From Desulfosporosinus sp. BRH_c37 (lineage in GTDB: Bacteria > Bacillota > Desulfitobacteriia > Desulfitobacteriales > Desulfitobacteriaceae): a stretch of DNA of 64,000 nt. Every line of letters begins with the position of its first letter. The first letter of the stretch is position 1. The notes below the pieces were generated by a model that was not told the origin of the DNA, did no database searches, and worked only from the letters and a program-made list of their open reading frames with translations. Below are positions 18,439-25,895 of this stretch, piece by piece. Location of the stretch: positions 1 through 64,000 of the forward strand of contig LOEW01000032.1 in the NCBI GenBank assembly GCA_001516045.1, read 5' to 3'. The position numbers were made by a program, and so were the translations under genes.

Positions 18439-19617
18439 TTAGTTTGATTTTGTTTTCATGTTAAAAATTTGATCTACGTCTTTGTCTCCGCGGCCGGATA
18501 GATTGACGATCAGGATTTGGTCTGGATTCATGGTAGGGGCGAGCTTAATTGCATAGGCAACCGCGTGTGCACTCTCAAGGGCAGGAATGATGCCCTCGGT
18601 TTTGGAAAGTCTATGAAAGGCTACGAGGGATTCATCGTCCGTAATGCTAACATATTCAGCACGGCCAATGTCTTTTAGGTAGCTGTGTTCGGGTCCTACA
18701 CCGGGATAGTCTAAACCTGCCGAAATGGAATGGGTGGCGAGGGGCTCCCCAGCTTCGTCAGCCATGACGTAACATTTAAAACCATGCACGATGCCAGGTG
18801 CACCGGCTGTAAGGGGAGCGGCGTGTTTCCCGGTGTCAATACCTAAACCGCCTGGTTCAACGCCAATGAGTCTCACACTTGAGTCAGAGATAAAGTTTGC
18901 AAACATTCCGATGGCGTTGCTTCCACCGCCGACACAGGCCATAACTACATCTGGTAGCTTCCCCTCTGCTTCCAGGATCTGTTGGCGTGCTTCCCGAGAG
19001 ATAACCGATTGGAAGTGTTTGACGAGGGTGGGGTAGGGATGGGGGCCAACCGCCGATCCGAGCATATAAAAGGTGGTTTCGTAGTTCGTGGCAAAGTCCC
19101 CCAGGGCGGCATCCACGGCATCTTTCAACGTGCGTGTTCCGGAGGTAACGGTTACTACTTCGGCTCCTAACAATTCCATGCGGAAGACATTCAGGGATTG
19201 GCGACGAGTGTCTTCTTCTCCCATGTAGATAACACATTCCATATCAAAAAGTGCACAGACCGTGGCAGTTGCTACGCCGTGCTGCCCAGCTCCTGTTTCT
19301 GCGATTACCCGCTTGGCTCCCATGCGTTTGGCAAGCAAGACTTGGCCAAGGACATTGTTGATTTTATGTGCTCCAGTATGGTTTAAATCTTCACGTTTGA
19401 GGTAGATTTTCGCGCCCCCTACTTGTTTAGAAAGCTTTTCCGCATAGTAAAGAGGGTTTGGGCGGCCAACATACTGACGTAAATAGTAGTCGAGTTCCTC
19501 GTTGAATGCGGGATCGTCCTTATACGTTTCGAAGACATTGTCTAACTGATCTAGGGCGTTCTGTAATTGGGGTGGGACAAAACTTCCACCGTACTCACCA
19601 AAATAACCTTTGTTCAT
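18439..19617 (-). CDS. trpB: Tryptophan synthase beta chain
   Basis: PLP enzyme joining indole and serine to tryptophan. 392 residues, TrpB1-like. PLP lysine in HTGAHKINN (about residue 85), [10 protein letters not shown], the phosphate-binding GGGSNAIG, and the monovalent-cation region are intact. ATG 19617 follows GGAGGG at eight bases. It stands alone: no trpA or other trp genes are in the window. It is preceded by a Trp T-box, so uncharged tRNA-Trp turns it on; salvage of indole is a reasonable role. Confidence 0.95.
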   Translation of the reverse strand: MNKGYFGEYGGSFVPPQLQNALDQLDNVFETYKDDPAFNEELDYYLRQYVGRPNPLYYAEKLSKQVGGAKIYLKREDLNHTGAHKINNVLGQVLLAKRMGAKRVIAETGAGQHGVATATVCALFDMECVIYMGEEDTRRQSLNVFRMELLGAEVVTVTSGTRTLKDAVDAALGDFATNYETTFYMLGSAVGPHPYPTLVKHFQSVISREARQQILEAEGKLPDVVMACVGGGSNAIGMFANFISDSSVRLIGVEPGGLGIDTGKHAAPLTAGAPGIVHGFKCYVMADEAGEPLATHSISAGLDYPGVGPEHSYLKDIGRAEYVSITDDESLVAFHRLSKTEGIIPALESAHAVAYAIKLAPTMNPDQILIVNLSGRGDKDVDQIFNMKTKSN

Positions 19618-19640
19618 AATAAAATCCCTCCATCTCATTA

Positions 19641-19988
19641 ATAAAAAATAAAAAACTCTCCGCCCTTAGAAGGACGGAAAGTTAATTTCCATTATGCCAC
19701 CTTTTTCGTATAGGATCTACATAGTAAATACCTATATCTCAAGCTTAGATACGAAGCAGGATACGAATCTCGTGCAAAAATAAGCAGATGCAGAGAGTCG
19801 GCCTCTCGATATCCGTGTTTCTGTAACGGGAAACCCCCGGTATCACCTAATGACGCTATTGCATGTTCGGATTACGACTCTGAGATCCATTCGGTCTACG
19901 GGAAGAGTATCAGACTTTCACCCTCTCTGACTCGCTAAAACGTTCCTCAAAGACTTACTAGTTCTCATCATTGTCTTGCATGTTAATT
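19641..19988 (-). promoter_or_regulatory. Tryptophan-specific T-box leader of trpB
   Basis: Read on the minus strand: stem I with an AGAGAGGGTGAAAGTC-type start, a specifier loop with GAATGGATC (TGG = Trp codon; complement at 19887-19889), the T-box core AAGGTGGCATAATGG (19687-19707) and a terminator stem AACTCTCCGCCCTT/AGGACGGAAAGTT (19654-19683) followed by a long T-run. The TGGC bulge matches a GCCA tRNA end, as expected for tRNA-Trp with discriminator G. Specifier and discriminator agree, so the assignment is firm. Confidence 0.92.
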
Positions 19989-19994
19989 TTCTGT

Positions 19995-20023
19995 ATTGTA
20001 ATATAGCAGCAGAGTTTCGTCAA
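19995..20023 (-). promoter_or_regulatory. trpB T-box promoter
   Basis: On the minus strand, TTGACG (20018-20023), 17-base spacer and TACAAT (19995-20000), placing the transcription start just before stem I of the T-box. Confidence 0.8.
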
Positions 20024-20193
20024 GGGGTGTTGGGTAAAAGATTTTTCAGCGAGCTTACTTACACCTAATAATTACATACAATTATCGAATAGGGTTGAAT
20101 TCAGTTATAAGTAAAAGTATAATAATAACAAATATTACCAAAGAAAAGGGCATTCGCAGAGAATGTCAAAGCCAAATTTATCCAAATCGTAAG

Positions 20194-20288
20194 ACTCCCA
20201 CTTCTACAAGTGGGAGTGGTACACCTTATTCTGCTTCGGTGGGGGTAGAGTCCCCCACCGAAGACTCGATGTTCAACTTTAGTTGAAC
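20194..20288. mobile_element. Hairpin cluster resembling an IS200/IS605-type end (no transposase)
   Basis: Three perfect stem-loops in 95 bases: ACTCCCACTT/AAGTGGGAGT (20194-20217), CTTCGGTGGGGG/CCCCCACCGAAG (20234-20263) and GTTCAACT/AGTTGAAC (20271-20288). Subterminal hairpins of this style flank TnpB-type genes in clostridia. No tnpA or tnpB gene lies next to them, so this is at most a solo end or relic. Identification is from style only. Confidence 0.35.
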
Positions 20289-20351
20289 GAGTTCACTCAA
20301 TTGAAGAAATTAGAAATATTGTTCATAATGGGAAAAAGGGAGTGGTTTAGG

Positions 20352-20660
20352 ATGTGCCCCTATGATATGGAAATAGAAAACATAAAAAATCAGCTTATTA
20401 AAAAGTATCATCCTATTGACATCATACTTTTCGGTTCCTGCGCTAAAGGGAGGGTTACTCGAAGTAGTGATGTAGATATTTGTATAATACTTGAAACAAA
20501 AGATAAAAGAAAAATAGTCAGAGATATTTTAATTGAGGTAGAATATAAGGTTGATTTGGATGTTGTAGTGTACACTCCACAAGAATGGCAAAATAATAAG
20601 GATGATCACGCTACATTTGCGGGAATTATTAAGAAGACAGGGGTGAGTTTGATTGGTTGA
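20352..20660 (+). CDS. MNT-type nucleotidyltransferase (antitoxin-like)
   Basis: About 102 residues. The minimal nucleotidyltransferase signature GSCAKGRVTRSSDVDICI fits G-S-x10-D-x-D, with a later Asp in VDLDVVVY. Paired with a HEPN gene whose start overlaps its stop by eight bases. MNT/HEPN pairs act as toxin-antitoxin modules in which the MNT protein modifies and silences the HEPN partner. ATG 20352 is favoured (GGGAG nine bases before); longer in-frame TTG starts run into the hairpin cluster. Confidence 0.82.
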   Translation: MCPYDMEIENIKNQLIKKYHPIDIILFGSCAKGRVTRSSDVDICIILETKDKRKIVRDILIEVEYKVDLDVVVYTPQEWQNNKDDHATFAGIIKKTGVSLIG

Positions 20661-21048
20661 TACTGACAGATATAACGAATGGTTTGCAATGGCTCAAAAG
20701 GATTTAAGGAGTGCAAAGATATTATTTGATCATGATGCTGACAACGAAATTGTATGTTTTCACTGCCAACAAACTTTAGAAAAATATCTTAAGGGTTATC
20801 TTATTGCTGTGACCGGAGAACTGCAGCAGGGACATAATCTTCTAAAACTTTGCAAAAAGGTGATGATCAATGACAATACATTTAATGTGTTTTTGAAAGA
20901 TATGGCTTTTGTTAATGCCTTTTATATTGAGACTCGATATCCAGCGATTGATCCTTTTATTGTTAGCAAAGAAGACACTGAAGAGTGTTTCAGGATAGTT
21001 AATACCCTTTTGGCAAGAATAAATGAACTAGTTGGTATTAGTAAATGA
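20653..21048 (+). CDS. HEPN domain protein, partner of the MNT gene
   Basis: 131 residues, all-helical HEPN fold. FHCQQTLEKYLKGYLIAVTG and GHNLLKLCKK are typical of the PF05168-like group. The RNase motif R-x4-6-H seen in active HEPN toxins is not apparent: the matching region reads ETRYPAIDPF without a suitable His. Start TTG with GGGGTGAG upstream. Most likely a paired module of defence or stress type; an active RNase role is doubtful. Confidence 0.75.
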   Translation: MVDTDRYNEWFAMAQKDLRSAKILFDHDADNEIVCFHCQQTLEKYLKGYLIAVTGELQQGHNLLKLCKKVMINDNTFNVFLKDMAFVNAFYIETRYPAIDPFIVSKEDTEECFRIVNTLLARINELVGISK

Positions 21049-21049
21049 T

Positions 21050-21073
21050 AAAGGAACCCAAATGGGTTCCTTT
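21050..21073. terminator. Bidirectional terminator
   Basis: AAAGGAACCC/GGGTTCCTTT stem with a four-base loop between the converging HEPN and VWA genes. A- and T-rich ends serve both directions. Confidence 0.85.
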
Positions 21074-21075
21074 AT

Positions 21076-22284
21076 CTATTTGCGTACCATTAATTTCTTA
21101 ATCGCCTGATCAAGTCCTTCAAGGGTTAATTCATACATGGGGAAAATTTCGCGCACAATCTGTATCGTTTGGTACCCGTGAATTCGTTCCCAATACTTCT
21201 CAGGAAGAGGATTGAGCCAGACGTTATACGGAAACTTCTTAACTAAACGCTGTAACCAACTAATTCCGGGTTCTTCGTTGCTAAGTTCCCAGAAAATGTT
21301 ACCGTCGCTCATCATCAATTCGCTGGGAGCCATGGCGGCATCCCCGATGATGACCACTTTGTAGTCTGAGTTGAGCGAACGTAGGATGTCCTCAGTTTTG
21401 ACGGACTTTCTGGGGTCATAAGAAGCATCCAAATACAGAAGGTCATAGATGCAGTTATGGAAATAATAGAACTTCAAGTCCTTAAAGTGTGATGACTTAT
21501 GAACCGCTGAGAACAACTGGCTACAGATATTGGCATATGGAGTCATCGAGCCGCCGACATCCATCAGTACGATAACCTTGACAGAGTTTTTGCGGGGTCT
21601 CGTCCAGACGAGCTTTAAGCGTCCTGCGTTTTTACAAGTTTCATCAATCGTATCTTCTATGTCCAGTTGATCTTTGACTCCATCTAGACGCGTACTAAAC
21701 TGACGCAAGCGGCGTAAAGCAACTTCAAACTGACGAACTCCCAAGGTTTTATCATTGCGATAGTTTCTATAATTGCGCTCGCTAGCCACTTTTACCGCGG
21801 ATTGCCCGTGAGATTCACCCCCAATCCTTATTCCACCAGGGTGAAAGCCGGAGTGCCCGAAGGGAGAGGTCCCGCCTGTGCCGACCCAATTACCCCCACC
21901 ATGATGAGGGCCATCTTGTTTGCGCATACGTTCTGCCAATTCAGCTTTCAAGCTCTCCCAATCAGGCAATCCCAATTTATTTAGCAGCTCATTTCGTTCC
22001 TCTTCAGAGAACATTTTTGGCGGCAGAGGATTTTCCATCCATTGAGAAACCTGATCCAATAATTGTTCCGGGGTTTCTATCCCTTGGAAATACTTCTGAA
22101 ACGCAAGATCATATTGGTCAAAATGGCTTTCACTTTTGACTAAGACGGCTCTGGAAAGGTAGTAAAACCCGGATAGGCTTGATTCAGCAAGGCCGACCGA
22201 TAGTGCCTCCATCAAAGTCATCCATTCTGTGATAGAAACAGGAACCCCCTCACGTCGTAGTGCGTAAAAAAAGTTTGTATACAT
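21076..22284 (-). CDS. VWA domain protein (CoxE-like)
   Basis: 402 residues. The N-terminal half is helical, then a Gly/His-rich linker (GGGNWVGTGGTSPFGHSGFH), then a von Willebrand A domain. The metal site reads DVGGSM, with the first serine of the usual DxSxS replaced by glycine, and a later IIGDAAMAP. Three bases downstream of a MoxR ATPase. MoxR/VWA pairs act as chaperones that mature or insert cofactors into target complexes; the target here is not evident. SD-supported ATG 22284. Confidence 0.82.
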   Translation of the reverse strand: MYTNFFYALRREGVPVSITEWMTLMEALSVGLAESSLSGFYYLSRAVLVKSESHFDQYDLAFQKYFQGIETPEQLLDQVSQWMENPLPPKMFSEEERNELLNKLGLPDWESLKAELAERMRKQDGPHHGGGNWVGTGGTSPFGHSGFHPGGIRIGGESHGQSAVKVASERNYRNYRNDKTLGVRQFEVALRRLRQFSTRLDGVKDQLDIEDTIDETCKNAGRLKLVWTRPRKNSVKVIVLMDVGGSMTPYANICSQLFSAVHKSSHFKDLKFYYFHNCIYDLLYLDASYDPRKSVKTEDILRSLNSDYKVVIIGDAAMAPSELMMSDGNIFWELSNEEPGISWLQRLVKKFPYNVWLNPLPEKYWERIHGYQTIQIVREIFPMYELTLEGLDQAIKKLMVRK

Positions 22285-22287
22285 GGT

Positions 22288-23148
22288 CTACCAGCCACGT
22301 TTGGCCCGAGACGGATTCTCTGTCCCGCGCGTATGGAGTTGTCTTAAGGTCAAATCAAAATCCTGATTCTTTTTCAACAAGGCCCCAAGGAAAGGGATCT
22401 CCTTAGAAATCTTTTCAGGATCGATACCACCAATTGTCAAGGCTTGAACCCAATCAAGAAGTTCGCTTGTACTAGGCTTTTTCTGTAAACCGGAGATACT
22501 TCGCAACCAATAGAATGCTTTTAAAGCCTCGGCGAGTAATTGCTTTTCCAACTCTGGAAAATGGACATGCACAATTTCTTCCATCATTTTTGTGTCAGGA
22601 AAGTCAATATAATGAAAAACACAACGTCGCAAGAAAGCATCCGGAAGTTCTTTTTCGGCGTTGCTCGTAATGATTACGATTGGCCTATGTTGCGTGGTGA
22701 TGGTTTCTCCGGTTTCAGGTATGTAAAAGTTCATAACGTCCAATTCCCAGAGTAAATCATTGGGAAACTCCAAGTCAGCCTTATCAATTTCATCAATTAA
22801 CAAGACTACCCGCTCGCTTGATTCGAAGGCTTCACCAAGTTTGCCCAGCTTAATGTATTGCTTAATATTTGAAACATTCTGTTCACCAAATTGGCTATCA
22901 TAGAGGCGTTGAACTGTGTCGTAAACATAAAGACCATCTTGAGCTTTGGTAGTAGATTTAATATTCCAGATAATTAAGCGCAGTCCAAGAGAACGAGCAA
23001 TGCTTTCCGCTAAGACTGTTTTACCGGTGCCAGGCTCCCCTTTAATTAAGAGAGGTCTTTTTAAAGCGACTGAGATATTAACACTGTTTCGAAGATCATT
23101 AGAAACAATATAATCCTCGGTTCCTTGATAGAGTAATTGGTCGGTCAT
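22288..23148 (-). CDS. MoxR-family AAA+ ATPase
   Basis: 286 residues. Walker A GEPGTGKT (about 37-44), Walker B VVLLIDEIDKAD (about 116-127), sensor 1 IVIITSNAEKELPDAFLRRC. Works with the VWA protein encoded immediately downstream. Its leader is divergent from the U32 gene across a 266-base spacer with no clear regulatory motif. Confidence 0.9.
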   Translation of the reverse strand: MTDQLLYQGTEDYIVSNDLRNSVNISVALKRPLLIKGEPGTGKTVLAESIARSLGLRLIIWNIKSTTKAQDGLYVYDTVQRLYDSQFGEQNVSNIKQYIKLGKLGEAFESSERVVLLIDEIDKADLEFPNDLLWELDVMNFYIPETGETITTQHRPIVIITSNAEKELPDAFLRRCVFHYIDFPDTKMMEEIVHVHFPELEKQLLAEALKAFYWLRSISGLQKKPSTSELLDWVQALTIGGIDPEKISKEIPFLGALLKKNQDFDLTLRQLHTRGTENPSRAKRGW

Positions 23149-23414
23149 TCTATAGCTTCCTCCTTATGCCTTTAAACTTCTTTTAACGTAATAATACCAC
23201 AAGTTGTCTAAAGTTTGCGTACGATTTGTCAAAGTATTGAGGATTTATGAAGGAAGCATTCAGTGTTGGCTATGAATTTTTCCCAGTAACTACATTTAGG
23301 TTAATACTAAATAATTCGAAGTGTTTGAGGATCTTTTTAATATTCCATTGTTTATGATAAACTATAAGTGGTGAACTAAATTAATGGGCTAAAGTAAATG
23401 TTAGGGGAAGCTTT

Positions 23415-24674
23415 ATGAAAAAACCAGAACTGTTAGCCCCTGCGGGAGATTGGGAAAAGTTAAAATACGCGCTGGCTTATGGAGCAGATGCGGTTTATAT
23501 GGGCGGTCAAGTATTTGGTCTGCGGGCTTTTGCTGGAAATTTCAGCTTAGAGGAAATGAAGAAAGCGGTGCTTTTGACGCATGGGTTGGGAAAGAAAATT
23601 TATGTGACGGTTAATATTTTCGCCCATGAACCGGATTTTGAGGAACTGCCTGTTTATCTCAAGCAGTTGGAAGGGCTGGGAGTGGACGGGGCTATTGTCT
23701 CTGATCCGGGCATAATTGCACTGTCCCAAGAAGTTGCCCCTCTACTACATCTACATTTAAGTACCCAAGCCAATAGCACGAATTCATATTCAGTTCGATT
23801 TTGGTTGAAGCAAGGGATAGAACGGGTCGTACTTGCCCGTGAGCTTACGCTTGAAGAACTACGGGATATGCGGATCAAAGTGGAAGGCGGGCTGGAGATC
23901 TTTATCCATGGGGCGATGTGCATGTCGTATTCAGGTCGATGTTTAATGAGTAACTATTTGACAGGACGGGATGCAAATCGAGGGGAATGTACTCAGCCCT
24001 GTCGCTGGGGATATGCTCTTGTAGAGGAAAAACGACCGGAGCAAGTCTTCCCGATTGAGGAAGATGAACGAGGGACTTATGTCTTTAACTCGCACGATTT
24101 ATGTTTGTTGCCACATTTGCCCTTGTTGAAGCCTATCAGGCTTGATAGCTTTAAGATTGAAGGGCGAATGAAAAGCGTTCAATATGTTGCCAGTACTGTC
24201 AAAGTCTATCGTCAAGCAATAGATACTTTGTGGGAGCAGGGGGAGGATGCTTTTCGAGAGAAGCTCCCACTATGGCTAGAAGAAATGGATAAAGTTAGTC
24301 ACCGTGACTACTCACCAGGCTTTCTGTTCGGCAAGCCGGGGGCTAAGTCGCATAACTTGGAATCCTCTCATTATGTACGGGATTATGATTTCGTTGGGGT
24401 GAGTTTAAGTAATGAAGACTGTAAATACAACGTTGAGCCCATAGAGAAAAATACGGCCTGGATTGAGCAAAGGAACAATTTTAAGCGTGGAGAGTTACTG
24501 GAAGTGCTCACTCCACAGGGAGTGTCCTGGTCCTTCGAAGTCACGGAAATGTGGGATACTGAGGGTGAACCTTTAGACGTCGCCCGCCATGCTCAGCAAA
24601 AGATTAGGCTTGCGGTACCCGAGAAAATTCTCCCATACAGTATTTTACGGCGGGCGAAGATCGAAAAAAGTTGA
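23415..24674 (+). CDS. Peptidase U32 family protein (TrhP/YrrO-like)
   Basis: 419 residues. ELLAPAGDWEKLKYALAYGA at the start, the GAMCMSYSGRCLMSNYLTGR and GECTQPCRW segments, and the U32 signature DSFKIEGRMKSVQYVA (about 245-260). Despite the name, related proteins are tRNA hydroxylases making 5-hydroxyuridine at position 34 with help of an Fe-S cluster. In Bacillus the trhP genes lie just beyond mltG, matching this position apart from the trpB and MoxR/VWA insertions. Exact substrate is inferred. Confidence 0.85.
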   Translation: MKKPELLAPAGDWEKLKYALAYGADAVYMGGQVFGLRAFAGNFSLEEMKKAVLLTHGLGKKIYVTVNIFAHEPDFEELPVYLKQLEGLGVDGAIVSDPGIIALSQEVAPLLHLHLSTQANSTNSYSVRFWLKQGIERVVLARELTLEELRDMRIKVEGGLEIFIHGAMCMSYSGRCLMSNYLTGRDANRGECTQPCRWGYALVEEKRPEQVFPIEEDERGTYVFNSHDLCLLPHLPLLKPIRLDSFKIEGRMKSVQYVASTVKVYRQAIDTLWEQGEDAFREKLPLWLEEMDKVSHRDYSPGFLFGKPGAKSHNLESSHYVRDYDFVGVSLSNEDCKYNVEPIEKNTAWIEQRNNFKRGELLEVLTPQGVSWSFEVTEMWDTEGEPLDVARHAQQKIRLAVPEKILPYSILRRAKIEKS

Positions 24675-24698
24675 TCACGGGAAATGAGGGACGATTAG

Positions 24699-25151
24699 AT
24701 GAATCCTATTATTCAAGAAAGTTCTCAGTATGCAGATGCTGATGTCATAGTCCAGGCACGCTTAGAACGAGTTGATATGCAAATGTTAGATAAGCTAGTT
24801 GAGGGCTTAGGGCATCTTGGCATTGTAACGACTACGAACAAAGCATTTGGAGAAGTTATGATTCAAACGACGAAACAATGTTGGCCAGATTTGAAGAAGG
24901 CTATTGAAAATATGCCGTTTGAGATAGAGTTTAAACCACTATACGCCGATATTGATCTTATCATCAAAGCCCGCATCGATCGATCGGAAATCCAAATGTT
25001 ATGCAAACTTGTTGAGGGCTTAGGCCATCTGGGCATTGTGACAACGACAAACAAAGAGTTAGGAGAAGTTATGATTCAAACTACGAAGGATTGCTGGCCA
25101 GAGTTAAAAGAAGTAATAGGAAAGATGCCGATTATAGTTGATCTTATTTGA
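24699..25151 (+). CDS. Tandemly duplicated DUF4911-like protein
   Basis: 150 residues made of two near-identical halves. Each has an Ala-Arg-(Leu/Ile) strand, KLVEGLGHLGIVTTTNK, then GEVMIQTTK and a Trp-Pro helix. Halves cover about 15-75 and 82-142. Single-copy DUF4911 proteins of about 75 residues are often found next to U32 genes, so this is probably an internal duplication of that partner. Function unknown. It follows the U32 gene by 24 bases. Confidence 0.65.
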   Translation: MNPIIQESSQYADADVIVQARLERVDMQMLDKLVEGLGHLGIVTTTNKAFGEVMIQTTKQCWPDLKKAIENMPFEIEFKPLYADIDLIIKARIDRSEIQMLCKLVEGLGHLGIVTTTNKELGEVMIQTTKDCWPELKEVIGKMPIIVDLI

Positions 25152-25895
25152 AAAAAATAAAAGGAACTTAAAATGAGGTCTTTCTTCTCATTGAAGATTT
25201 AAATAAATATGAAAAGAAATAATATGAAATAATTAGCTATAGCCAAGAAATCGAGTATAATTGTGTGTAAGCGAGCGGCCGGGAAGGTTGCTTTTCTTAT
25301 TTGTCAGAATCCTGTCAGAGGAAGAGCGTAGAATTAAGATGTTAGGGAGGGTGGATCAAGGGAATAGGTGAGAATAATATAAAAACTTCACCTATTGCTC
25401 CCTTCCCCCGAGTATAAAATTAATATCTCAGAATCGAGTTTTGGTACTTGTTAGTCTGTTGACGATCAGTGAAATTGCCGATACTATATAAGTGGGAGAA
25501 GAAAGTCAATAGGAAGAAGGTCCTCGATTTGTTAGGATAAAGGTCCTGTTCCCTAGACGAAATTACTAAAGGGAAAATTGATCAGTGCCGATCATTTTAT
25601 ATTTGATGTTACTCGATTTTATGAGGATATTGAGTCGTGAGAAAAGCGATTTAGGTAGCTTAAAACGCACCTTATCCATCACGGAGTGACGGAACAGCAG
25701 CAAGCTGTTGAAAAAATTATCAAACCATAAATGATCGACCAATTTGATAAATTTCTTCTCGAAACCTGTTGTTGGGACAAAACTTAAGTTTAAAACTGCT
25801 CTAAAGCCTTGCTACATCTGCTTCTGGAAAAGATATACACTGTATAAGTAGTTTAGTTCATAATATTTATTAAAAACGGTTAAGTAGGTGAAAGC
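25152..25895. other. Long intergenic region before the surface-glycan cluster
   Basis: 744 bases without a supported gene. A strong hairpin (AGGGAATAGGTGA with TCACCTATTGCTCCCT, 25359-25404) lies in the left part. Short frames at 25584-25638 and about 25671-25730 are interrupted by stops and a frame change and look like a decayed gene, but I cannot name it. The gap separates the conserved block from the exosortase-like cluster. Confidence 0.4.

Noticed and set aside
20095-20286. 63-codon frame through the hairpin cluster
   Set aside because: Its 3' half is entirely hairpin DNA (Thr/Ser-rich translation is an effect of the palindromes); no ribosome site.
25560-25735. Decayed transposase gene
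   Set aside because: Short readable stretches are broken by stops and a frame change, but no transposase motif can be recognised; noted only under the intergenic region.
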